Positions 1-5,742 of a stretch of 6,289 nucleotides of DNA are shown piece after piece. Under the pieces are notes generated by a model. The model was given only the letters and a program-made list of their open reading frames with translations, made no database searches and was not told the DNA's origin. The DNA is taken from assembly GCA_016763235.1 (NCBI GenBank), contig JAESUE010000143.1:1-6289 (forward strand). Direction: 5' to 3'. Made by a program: the position numbers and the translations under genes. How positions within the stretch are numbered: position 1 is the stretch's first letter; the number at the start of each line of letters is the position of its first letter. The stretch is from Pseudomonadales bacterium. GTDB taxonomy: Bacteria > Pseudomonadota > Gammaproteobacteria > Pseudomonadales > UBA3067.

Positions 1-1212
1 ATTGTTTCGGTAACGGGGTCAAGCAACTCACATATGGCCATCGTGGCAAGAGCATTGGGAATTCCCACCGTGGTGGGTGCCTCTCATGCGCATCTTGGCA
101 AGCTGGAAGGGAAAAATCTAATTGTTGACGGTTACCAGGGGCAGGTTATTCTCAATGCGCCTGAGCCTATTCGACAACATTACAGTGAAATATTGCTCGA
201 AGAACAGCAGCTCGTCCAAGGTTTTGAAGCCTGCCGGGATCTGCCCTGTGAAATGACCGATGGCCATAGTGTCTCCTTGTGGGTGAACACCGGCCTGATG
301 GCCGACGTAGTGCGCTCTCAGGGTCGTGGCGCTGAGGGGGTGGGGCTTTATCGAACCGAAATTCCTTTTATGGCCAGAGATAGGTTTCCGAGTGAAGACG
401 AGCAACAGGCCATTTATCGAAAACAGCTAGAAGCTTTTTCCCCCCTGCCTGTGACCATGCGGACGCTCGACATTGGGGGTGATAAATCGTTGCCTTATTT
501 TCCTATTTCTGAGGAAAATCCTTTCTTGGGATGGCGAGGAATCCGAATATCGCTCGATCACCCAGAAATTTTTCTGGCCCAGATTCGAGCCATGCTTAAA
601 GCCAGTGCAGGTTTAAATAACCTGCGTATTCTGTTGCCCATGATCTCGAGCATTCTTGAAATAGAAGAGGCCTGTTATTTGATTCACCGAGCATGGATGG
701 AGCTGCAAGATGAGGGCTACACGGTGCTGATGCCGCAGATTGGTGCAATGATAGAAGTGCCGGGTGCGGTATACCAAGCGCGTGAGATTGCCTCAATGGT
801 GGATTTTGTCTCGGTTGGCAGTAATGACTTAACGCAATACATGCTGGCGGTAGATAGGAATAATCCCCGCGTAGCAGGGCTTTACCAGTCTTTTCATCCC
901 GCAGTGATACGTGCGCTTACAGACATCGTAAAGGCTTGTCATGAAGTGGGAAAAACCGTCAGTGTTTGCGGTGAAATGGCCGGTGACCCAGCCGGAGCGG
1001 CATTGCTTAGCGCTATGGGTTACGACAGCCTCAGCATGAGCGCCAGCAGTTTGTTAAAAGTAAAGTGGGCGCTGCGCCAGCTTAATTATGCCCAAACCAA
1101 AGAGTGGCTGGAGCATGTGCTCACATTAGATAATGCCGCCATGGTGCAAAGCTATATGGGGATGAAGCTAGATGAAGAAGGCTTGGGGGGCTTAATTCGA
1201 GCGGGTAAGTAG
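1..1212 (+). CDS. ptsP: Phosphoenolpyruvate--protein phosphotransferase PtsP (enzyme I-Ntr), C-terminal part
   Basis: This is the first enzyme of the nitrogen-related phosphotransferase chain. It autophosphorylates from PEP on a histidine and passes phosphate to NPr and then EIIA-Ntr in the cytoplasm. The frame is open to the first base, so the gene begins outside the window; 403 residues remain. The phospho-histidine motif GSSNSHMAI holds His at fragment residue 11. The Met at position 34 follows that His and cannot be the true start. The PEP-binding barrel follows: GLYRTEIPFM, TLDIGGDKSLPYF, GWRGIRISLDHPEIF, MIEVPGA, SVGSNDLTQYMLAVDRNN, then VCGEMAGDP with the catalytic Cys at residue 323. 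The N-terminal GAF domain that distinguishes PtsP from PtsI is not visible. The PtsP call therefore rests on motif style and on the lgt-thyA neighbourhood. In E. coli rppH lies upstream and lgt-thyA downstream; here two genes intervene. All catalytic motifs in view are intact. Confidence 0.93.
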   Translation: MVSVTGSSNSHMAIVARALGIPTVVGASHAHLGKLEGKNLIVDGYQGQVILNAPEPIRQHYSEILLEEQQLVQGFEACRDLPCEMTDGHSVSLWVNTGLMADVVRSQGRGAEGVGLYRTEIPFMARDRFPSEDEQQAIYRKQLEAFSPLPVTMRTLDIGGDKSLPYFPISEENPFLGWRGIRISLDHPEIFLAQIRAMLKASAGLNNLRILLPMISSILEIEEACYLIHRAWMELQDEGYTVLMPQIGAMIEVPGAVYQAREIASMVDFVSVGSNDLTQYMLAVDRNNPRVAGLYQSFHPAVIRALTDIVKACHEVGKTVSVCGEMAGDPAGAALLSAMGYDSLSMSASSLLKVKWALRQLNYAQTKEWLEHVLTLDNAAMVQSYMGMKLDEEGLGGLIRAGK

Positions 1213-1237
1213 GTGGTGGTTTATTATTGGCCACTAC
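1213..1237 (+). other. Possible RNA hairpin spanning the ptsP and NRDE stop codons
   Basis: GTGGTGG at 1213-1219 can pair with CCACTAC at 1231-1237, using one G-U wobble, around an 11-nt AT-rich loop. The stem begins one base after the ptsP stop. No U-tract follows, so it is not a canonical intrinsic terminator. On the minus strand the wobble becomes an A-C mismatch, so it would work only for ptsP mRNA. It could protect the 3' end or be chance. Confidence 0.2.
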
Positions 1238-1995
1238 GCGCTGAAATTAAAAGAAAATTCACTATCTCCTGCTTTAATGCCTTCTTCTGCATAACGCCGT
1301 TCAATAAAGCGTAATCGGCCTTGTTTGTTCAGCATAACAAGGCAGCTGGAGCGGGTGCCGTATACGTTGCTTTTAATAAACAGCGGCGAAAGCATCCTTT
1401 CTGCACTGAGGCCAACTCCCGTATTGGGCAGCCTTGCATCATCTGACGATGTGTCATTACGCAATAAAGCGAAAAGAGATGCGGGATCTGGTTCGTGCTC
1501 GGTGCGTGTTTTAAGCTCTGCCAAGCCATCGGTGACTTTAGGCCAAGGACTGTTCAGCAAGTGGTTGCTTAGGCCATAGAAACCAGGTGTCAGCTCGCGG
1601 ATTCGACGTTCTCTGTTGGAATAATAATAGAGCCCCTGCTTATCTCCGACGAGAAGGTTGAAGCCATTGTACAGTTGGTGAGTACGGTCTACATCTTGAA
1701 GAAACTGCTGGGGGCTTTGATTGCCAGATAAAAATGCAGTGGTAAGGTGGCCACGGGATTTTACTCCCAGGCGTAATCCTGTTTCGCGGAAATTGGTTAA
1801 GGCTGCGAAACGGCCTGTTTCTGTAACGCCTAGCCATGTGCCACCTTCCTGCTCATCTTTGCCTGCAAGAATGCTTGCCTCGTCACCCCACCAGTGAAGT
1901 GGCCGAGTGGGGCGGGAATACATCTCGTCGCGATTGGCGAGCATAATCAGCGGGAAATCGCGATGGCTTTTGTAGGAAAAAAGAATAAGACACAT
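1234..1995 (-). CDS. NRDE family protein (TANGO2-like)
   Basis: A 253-residue soluble protein of the NRDE/TANGO2 family (Pfam PF05742), a full-length bacterial member. It starts MCLILFSY, with Cys2 in the position typical of the family. The name-giving ANRDE is at residues 20-24, followed by YSRPTRPLHWW, GGTWLG (51-56), ALTNFRE (65-71), YGLSNH (140-145) and YGTRSSCLV (212-220). The fold is thought to be Ntn-hydrolase-like with Cys2 as the candidate nucleophile, but no reaction is established. Animal and some bacterial homologues have been linked to heme trafficking, so a heme-related role is possible but not shown here. The start is fixed by the conserved N-terminal MC. No convincing Shine-Dalgarno precedes it; the nearest GAG is about 15 nt upstream. 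The gene converges with ptsP across 21 bp and diverges from the permease gene. No signal peptide or membrane segment is seen. Confidence 0.9.
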   Translation of the reverse strand: MCLILFSYKSHRDFPLIMLANRDEMYSRPTRPLHWWGDEASILAGKDEQEGGTWLGVTETGRFAALTNFRETGLRLGVKSRGHLTTAFLSGNQSPQQFLQDVDRTHQLYNGFNLLVGDKQGLYYYSNRERRIRELTPGFYGLSNHLLNSPWPKVTDGLAELKTRTEHEPDPASLFALLRNDTSSDDARLPNTGVGLSAERMLSPLFIKSNVYGTRSSCLVMLNKQGRLRFIERRYAEEGIKAGDSEFSFNFSA

Positions 1996-2105
1996 GCGAC
2001 TATATTACTCTAAATGAGGTCTTCGACAAAATATCGCAGGATATAAGCTATCGCCTTTTATCGATGATTTGCCCATAATTAGCCTTTTTTTATTTTTGAG
2101 ATAAT
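1996..2105. promoter_or_regulatory. Divergent promoter region between the NRDE gene and the permease-lgt-thyA-folA cluster
   Basis: This 110-bp AT-rich gap separates two divergent starts, so it should hold promoters for both. On the plus strand TATAAG at 2042-2047 and CATAAT at 2074-2079 are candidate -10 boxes, but neither has a convincing -35 at 16-18 bp. A seven-T run lies at 2085-2091. The permease ATG at 2106 has only a weak GAG (2098-2100) five bases upstream as ribosome binding site. No clear inverted-repeat operator was recognised. Confidence 0.5.
2002..2029 (-). promoter_or_regulatory. Candidate promoter for the NRDE gene, placing transcription start near its ATG
   Basis: On the minus strand TTGTCG (2029-2024) lies 16 bp before TAATAT (2007-2002). 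Each matches the sigma-70 consensus at four of six positions. The -10 box ends six bases before the ATG, so transcription would begin at or next to the start codon and give a leaderless or nearly leaderless mRNA. That would fit the missing Shine-Dalgarno. The match is modest and could be chance in AT-rich DNA. Confidence 0.3.
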
Positions 2106-2897
2106 ATGGCGTTCTTATACTACATTCTACTTGGCAGCGTGGCGGGGACTCTTGCTGGGCTGTTAGGCGTTGGCGGTGGTCTGGTTATTGTCCCCGTTCT
2201 TGTTTACCTGTTTCAGCAACAAGGGTTTGCGCCAGAAGTATTGACCCATATGGCAGTGGGAACCTCCCTTGCGACGATAGTGATGACCTCGATCAGCTCG
2301 ATACGCACGCATCATGCGCACGGTGCGGTGCAGTGGTCGGTGTTTAAACAGCTGGTTGTCGGTATTGTTATTGGCTCTTTGCTGGGAGCGGTGCTCGCTG
2401 ATTTTATTCAAGGCCCATGGCTACAGTTGTTGATCGGCATATTTGCCTTGGTCGTCGCGGCACAAATGGGTTTTGGGTTAAAATCTCAGGCCCTGCGGCC
2501 ACTCCCTGGTGTTAAGGGCATGTTTATCTCGGGGGGAGTCATCGGTTCTATTTCCGCATTGTTCGGCATAGGTGGTGGTTCGGTGACGGTGCCTTTGCTT
2601 ACGCGTTTCAGCGTACCGGCGCAGCAAGCCGTCGCTACCTCTGCAGCTTGCGGTTTACCCATTGCCGTAGCAGGTAGCGTGGGTTTTATGGCGACGGGCT
2701 GGGGGCAAACTCAGCTGCCTGCGCTGAGCATTGGTTATATTTATTTGCCGGCTTTCTTGGGTATTGTGTTAAGCAGCACTTTATTCGCGATTTTCGGCGC
2801 ACGTTTGGCGCATCAGGTATCGGCAAACACCTTGAAAAAAATCTTTGCCTTGTTGTTGTTTGTTATAGGGCTGCGTTTAGTGGGTGCAGCATTTTAG
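2106..2897 (+). CDS. TauE/SafE family sulfite exporter-like membrane permease
   Basis: A 263-residue integral inner-membrane protein of the TauE/SafE family (formerly DUF81), whose members are permeases for sulfite, sulfonates and other small organic acids. About eight hydrophobic segments can be seen (roughly residues 7-35, 45-65, 80-100, 104-124, 140-167, 172-198, 206-231 and 243-261). The family's internal duplication is plain. GVGGGLVIVP (21-30) in the first half is matched by GIGGGSVTVP (154-163) in the second, and AVGTS (50-54) by AVATS (175-179). The start has a weak ribosome site but is the only sensible one. The gene lies 36 bp before lgt on the same strand and probably leads the cluster. 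A TauE/SafE gene next to lgt-thyA also occurs in Pseudomonas, so this is a conserved neighbour and not a recent arrival. No sulfur-metabolism gene adjoins it, so the substrate stays unassigned. Confidence 0.9.
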   Translation: MAFLYYILLGSVAGTLAGLLGVGGGLVIVPVLVYLFQQQGFAPEVLTHMAVGTSLATIVMTSISSIRTHHAHGAVQWSVFKQLVVGIVIGSLLGAVLADFIQGPWLQLLIGIFALVVAAQMGFGLKSQALRPLPGVKGMFISGGVIGSISALFGIGGGSVTVPLLTRFSVPAQQAVATSAACGLPIAVAGSVGFMATGWGQTQLPALSIGYIYLPAFLGIVLSSTLFAIFGARLAHQVSANTLKKIFALLLFVIGLRLVGAAF

Positions 2898-2933
2898 TGA
2901 AGCCCGATAAAATAATTACGTTAGGAGTACACC

Positions 2934-3737
2934 ATGCTGGTTTATCCAGATATTAACCCAATCGCTTTAGAGCTTGGCCCCGTGAAAATACACTGGTATG
3001 GCCTGATGTATCTGTTGGCTTTTACCCTAGCATGGGCTGTGGCAAGGTATCGGGCAAAATCGATGAAAGGTGCCTGGAATAACGATCAAATTAGTGATCT
3101 GATTTTTTACGGTGCGATGGGCGTGGTGCTGGGTGGCCGTTTGGGTTATGTGATTTTTTATCACTTTGATCGTTTCCTCGAAGAGCCGCTGTGGTTATTT
3201 AAAGTGTGGGAAGGCGGAATGTCTTTTCATGGTGGCCTACTGGGCGTTGTTGCTGCGTTGTTATTTTTTAGCCGCAAAGAAGGTAAGCACCCCCTTGATG
3301 TGTTGGATTTTGTGGCACCTATCGTACCCTTGGGTTTAGCGGCTGGTCGCATGGGTAATTTTATCGGTGGGGAGCTATGGGGTCGGGTTGCAAGGGCCGA
3401 TATTCCTTGGGCAATGGTTTTTCCTCATGTGGATCAACAGCCGCGCCACCCGTCCCAGCTGTATCAAATGCTGCTCGAAGGTTTGCTGCTTTTTATCATC
3501 GTGTTTTGGTACAGCGCGAAACCAAGGCCACGCTCTGCGGTATCGGGCTTGTGGTTAATTGGGTATGGGTGTTTCCGTTTTTTTGTGGAGTTTTTCCGTC
3601 AGCCAGATGCGCATTTAAATTACGTGGCGTTTAATTGGTTAACCATGGGACAGGCACTTAGTACGCCGATGATACTGGCAGGCATATTGATTATGGCTTG
3701 GGCTTATTTTCAAGAAAAAAAGGACAGCGCAAAATGA
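2934..3737 (+). CDS. lgt: Phosphatidylglycerol--prolipoprotein diacylglyceryl transferase
   Basis: Lgt moves diacylglyceryl from phosphatidylglycerol to the lipobox cysteine of prolipoproteins, the first step of lipoprotein maturation in the inner membrane. This 267-residue polytopic protein carries HWYGLMYLLAF (Tyr22), LGGRLGYVIFY (67-76), GGMSFHGG (94-101, His99), GRMGNFIGGELWGR (138-151) and GYGCFRFFVEFFRQPD (210-225, Arg215). Aligned by eye to E. coli Lgt, these hold the counterparts of Tyr26, His103, Arg143, Asn146, Glu151, Gly154 and Arg239. Residue 145 is Gly where E. coli and the PROSITE signature have Asn. It is about 24 residues shorter than E. coli Lgt, mainly because a periplasmic loop before PRHPSQLY (170-177) is compact. 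A strong AGGAG at 2923-2927 lies six bases before the ATG. The stop overlaps the thyA start as ATGA, so the two genes are probably translationally coupled. Confidence 0.98.
   Translation: MLVYPDINPIALELGPVKIHWYGLMYLLAFTLAWAVARYRAKSMKGAWNNDQISDLIFYGAMGVVLGGRLGYVIFYHFDRFLEEPLWLFKVWEGGMSFHGGLLGVVAALLFFSRKEGKHPLDVLDFVAPIVPLGLAAGRMGNFIGGELWGRVARADIPWAMVFPHVDQQPRHPSQLYQMLLEGLLLFIIVFWYSAKPRPRSAVSGLWLIGYGCFRFFVEFFRQPDAHLNYVAFNWLTMGQALSTPMILAGILIMAWAYFQEKKDSAK
3716..3722 (+). other. In-frame A AAA AAG slippery heptamer at the end of lgt
   Basis: The lgt codons GAA AAA AAG place a classic -1 slippery heptamer (3716-3722) in the zero frame, five codons before the lgt stop. A one-base backward slip here leads directly into the thyA frame, which is open across the site. 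The motif also supplies part of the thyA ribosome binding site. No strong stem-loop is visible at the usual distance downstream, so function is unproven. Confidence 0.3.
3720..3724 (+). promoter_or_regulatory. Ribosome binding site deciding the thyA start
   Basis: AAGGA, nine bases before the ATG at 3734, lies inside the end of lgt. It supports the 264-residue start over the in-frame ATG at 3698, which would add 12 residues foreign to the family. Confidence 0.75.
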
Positions 3738-4528
3738 AGCAATATTTGGACTTGATGCGTCTAGTGAAAGACAAAGGTGTTCGCAAGGATGACCGTACCG
3801 GCACGGGTACTGTCAGCTTATTTGGTCATCAAATGCGTTTTGATTTGAGCGACGGGTTTCCGCTGGTGACCACCAAGAAAATCCATTTAAAATCAGTGAT
3901 TCATGAGCTGTTATGGTTTTTGCAGGGTGACACCAATATTCGCTATTTAAAAGAAAATGGTGTGCGTATTTGGGATGACTGGGCAGATGAGAGCGGTGAA
4001 TTAGGCCCAGTATATGGCCACCAGTGGCGCTCCTGGCCCAGCGCGAACGGCGAGAAGATTGACCAGATTAAACAGTTGGAACACGCCATTAGAACTAATC
4101 CAGACAGCAGGCGACTCATCGTGAGCGCCTGGAATGTGGCCGATGTGGAAAACATGGCCTTACCACCTTGCCACACCCTGTTTCAATTTTATGTGTCAGA
4201 GGGCAAACTGTCATGCCAGCTTTACCAGCGCAGTGCTGATATTTTTCTTGGTGTGCCTTTTAATATCGCCTCTTACGCCCTCCTTACCATGATGATGGCC
4301 AAGGTCACAGGCTTGCAGCCGGGTGATTTTATTCATACCTTCGGTGATGCACACCTTTATCTTAATCATCTTGAGCAGACTGAGGTTCAGCTAGCACGAA
4401 GCCCTCATCCACTGCCCACAATGAAAATAAGGGGTGAGCAGTCTTCTATTTTTGATTTCACCTTTGAAGATTTTGCTTTGGAAGACTACGAGCATCACCC
4501 CCATATTTCTGCACCGGTAGCGGTATAA
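3734..4528 (+). CDS. thyA: Thymidylate synthase
   Basis: ThyA converts dUMP and 5,10-methylenetetrahydrofolate to dTMP and dihydrofolate in the cytoplasm. The protein has 264 residues, the same as E. coli ThyA, and every landmark falls at the E. coli number: Arg21 in DDRTGTGT, Arg126-Arg127 in DSRRLIVSAWN, nucleophile Cys146 in LPPCHTLFQFY, Arg166 and Asp169 in QRSADIFLGVPFN, Asn177, and His207 and Tyr209 in GDAHLYLNHLEQ. It ends in PVAV. The start is the ATG overlapping the lgt stop (ATGA); the ATG at 3698 gives a 12-residue extension made of out-of-frame lgt sequence and is rejected. The lgt-thyA coupling is as in E. coli. folA follows after 20 bp and would recycle the dihydrofolate that ThyA releases. 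No sign of truncation or foreign origin is seen. Confidence 0.99.
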   Translation: MKQYLDLMRLVKDKGVRKDDRTGTGTVSLFGHQMRFDLSDGFPLVTTKKIHLKSVIHELLWFLQGDTNIRYLKENGVRIWDDWADESGELGPVYGHQWRSWPSANGEKIDQIKQLEHAIRTNPDSRRLIVSAWNVADVENMALPPCHTLFQFYVSEGKLSCQLYQRSADIFLGVPFNIASYALLTMMMAKVTGLQPGDFIHTFGDAHLYLNHLEQTEVQLARSPHPLPTMKIRGEQSSIFDFTFEDFALEDYEHHPHISAPVAV

Positions 4529-4548
4529 AACCGCCCGAGGAATCCATT

Positions 4549-5064
4549 ATGAGACTTTCCCTTATTGCAGCGATGGCGCAAAACTGCGTGATCGGGCGAA
4601 ACAATAAGCTGCCTTGGTATTTGCCGGAAGACCTGAAGTACTTTAAACGGGTGACTATGGGTAAGCCTCTGATTATGGGGCGTAAAACCTTCGAGTCCTT
4701 GGGTAAACCCTTACCAGGAAGGCCGCATATTATCATCACCCGTGATGAAACCTATACGTACCCCAGTTGCCATATTGTTCATGATTTACAAAGTGCCAAA
4801 ACCTGTGCCGAAAGCCTTCTGTTAATTGACGGGGGGGAAGAAGTCGTGGTGATTGGTGGTGCCGAGATTTACGGTTTGATGCTGCCAGAGGTGGATAGAA
4901 TGTATCTGACAAAGGTGCATCAGGCAGTAGAAGGGGATGCTTATTTTCCTAAATACAATGCCGATGACTGGACGCAACTTGCCAGAGAAGATTTTTCTGC
5001 AGAGCCGCCGAATGCGTATGATTATAGCTTTGTGGTTTATGAGCGAAAGTGCAAACCAAGCTGA
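4549..5064 (+). CDS. folA: Dihydrofolate reductase
   Basis: FolA reduces dihydrofolate to tetrahydrofolate with NADPH, restoring the cofactor oxidised by ThyA; it is the usual trimethoprim target. The 171-residue protein is a chromosomal-type DHFR. SLIAAMAQNCVIGRNNKLPW leads to Asp28 in LPEDLKYFKR, the counterpart of catalytic Asp27 in E. coli. Then come IMGRKTFESLG (42-52), LPGRPHIIITR (55-65, substrate-binding Arg58), the nucleotide-binding VVVIGGAEIY (99-108) and MYLTKVHQAVEGDAYFP (118-134). GAGGAA at 4537-4542, six bases before the ATG, is a strong ribosome site. It is last in the plus-strand cluster. Its final 28 bases are also the end of the opposing HHE gene, leaving no room for a terminator, and I see no hairpin with a T-run just beyond. 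A seven-G run at 4831-4837 encodes Gly95-Gly96; the frame stays intact through it. Confidence 0.98.
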   Translation: MRLSLIAAMAQNCVIGRNNKLPWYLPEDLKYFKRVTMGKPLIMGRKTFESLGKPLPGRPHIIITRDETYTYPSCHIVHDLQSAKTCAESLLLIDGGEEVVVIGGAEIYGLMLPEVDRMYLTKVHQAVEGDAYFPKYNADDWTQLAREDFSAEPPNAYDYSFVVYERKCKPS

Positions 5065-5633
5065 GCAAGAAGAGGCTCTAGGGTTCTTTCCCTTGCGCTA
5101 AAGTCTCGTTGCCATTGTGTCTCAAGCTGCTTTGCCAGCACGTTTTCTTCTGCTGGACTAATAATAGATAACAGTTCTGGTATAAGCCCCTGCTCTTCCC
5201 TTTGTTCATGGTGATCCAATACACCCTTCAGAGTGCGCTGGTAATCCAGCAACTCTATAGCCAAGCGTCGTTGGGAGCGCTTGCTATCTTGTTGTGCTGC
5301 GAATAACTTTTCTTGGGCGCGCGATAAAAGAGTGAGTATTTTGTCATGCTCCAACTGGTATAAAGAACTTGCCCAGCGTGGTTTAGATACTTTTTCATGC
5401 AAGGGTAGCAGCAGGCTGTTTTCTAACTGAATATGTGCAAATAATAGCGCTTGGTGGTGGCTAAGAATCTGGTTCGCCAATTCAAAGCGTTGCTCGATAA
5501 GGGCTTCCTGCTGGCAAAGCAGTAGGTGCTCTAGCCACTGATGGTAGTGCTTGAGAATACTCAGTAATGGCTGTGCGTCTGTGCTCAAATGTTTCTCTCG
5601 ATATGGTAATCCAGTGATAACTATTCTGCTCAA
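5037..5633 (-). CDS. Hemerythrin-like HHE domain protein
   Basis: A soluble, mostly helical protein of the hemerythrin HHE cation-binding type (Pfam PF01814 style), which usually binds a non-heme di-iron site; members sense or carry O2, respond to NO or manage iron. No specific role can be assigned. Four helices carry the expected ligands: His31 and His36 in HYHQWLEHL; His67 and Glu71 in AHIQLENSLLLP; His96 in LEHDKI; and His142, Glu146 and Glu147 in HHEQREEQGLIP. The two H-x3-E...LxP modules are the family's repeat. About 40 residues after the domain are charged and have no recognised motif. The frame has no upstream ATG before a stop. The longest form starts at TTG 5633 (198 residues). A second TTG at 5588 has a better ribosome site and would give 183 residues with the domain intact. 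It converges with folA, overlapping by 28 bp, and diverges from mtnA. Confidence 0.78.
   Translation of the reverse strand: MSRIVITGLPYREKHLSTDAQPLLSILKHYHQWLEHLLLCQQEALIEQRFELANQILSHHQALLFAHIQLENSLLLPLHEKVSKPRWASSLYQLEHDKILTLLSRAQEKLFAAQQDSKRSQRRLAIELLDYQRTLKGVLDHHEQREEQGLIPELLSIISPAEENVLAKQLETQWQRDFSARERTLEPLLAQLGLHFRS
5586..5599 (-). promoter_or_regulatory. Alternative start and ribosome binding site of the HHE gene
   Basis: On the minus strand GAGAG (5599-5595) stands six bases before an in-frame TTG (5588-5586). The upstream TTG at 5633 has no comparable purine-rich site. A start here removes 15 residues that lie before the first HHE helix, so the domain would be unaffected. Confidence 0.45.
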
Positions 5634-5742
5634 ATTTGAACCGTTATAGAATTCGCTGAGTAGTTACATGCAATGACGCTAAATTAATCAGTTGAATGAG
5701 CATTATCCCATACAAACCACTTTCGAAGATTGAATAAATACG
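5634..5742. promoter_or_regulatory. Divergent promoter region between the HHE gene and mtnA
   Basis: This 109-bp AT-rich gap must hold the start signals of mtnA and probably of the HHE gene. On the plus strand CATTAT at 5701-5706 is a possible -10 box for mtnA, without a good -35. TTGAAT at 5692-5697 resembles a -35 but has no partner at 16-18 bp. No FNR-type palindrome, SAM riboswitch or strong hairpin was recognised. A perfect 10-bp palindrome, TCAAATTTGA at 5630-5639, sits at the HHE edge. Confidence 0.45.
5643..5648 (-). promoter_or_regulatory. Candidate -10 box for the HHE gene
   Basis: TATAAC on the minus strand matches the -10 consensus at five of six positions. Transcription would then begin near 5636, just three bases before the TTG at 5633. 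That geometry favours the internal TTG at 5588, which would have a leader of about 48 nt containing GAGAG. The -35 side is weak (TTGCAT 19 bp upstream). Confidence 0.3.

Noticed and set aside
34..36. ATG at 34 as the ptsP start.
   Set aside because: The frame is open to base 1 and the phospho-histidine motif GSSNSH lies just before this ATG, so the gene begins outside the window.
118..405. Open frame of 95 codons on the minus strand inside ptsP.
   Set aside because: It is antisense to strongly conserved PtsP sequence, has no family resemblance and no ribosome site.
1325..1579. Open frame of 84 codons on the plus strand inside the NRDE gene.
   Set aside because: It is a shadow of a clearly conserved gene on the opposite strand and resembles no protein family.
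3367..3634. Two overlapping plus-strand frames inside lgt.
   Set aside because: Both lie out of frame within conserved Lgt sequence and have unnatural Cys/Trp/Phe-rich composition.
3698..3736. Longer thyA starting at the ATG at 3698 (276 residues).
   Set aside because: The extra 12 residues come from out-of-frame lgt and are absent from ThyA proteins; the ATG at 3734 gives the exact E. coli length and numbering and has AAGGA upstream.
5065..5090. Short inverted repeat GAGC...GCTC after folA as a terminator.
   Set aside because: Only a 4-bp stem with an 8-nt loop and no proper T-run; it lies inside the HHE coding region and looks like chance.
5683..5697. FNR-like site in the HHE-mtnA gap.
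   Set aside because: ATTAATCAGTTGAAT has fragments of the half-sites but not the TTGAT-N4-ATCAA symmetry, so it is not supported.
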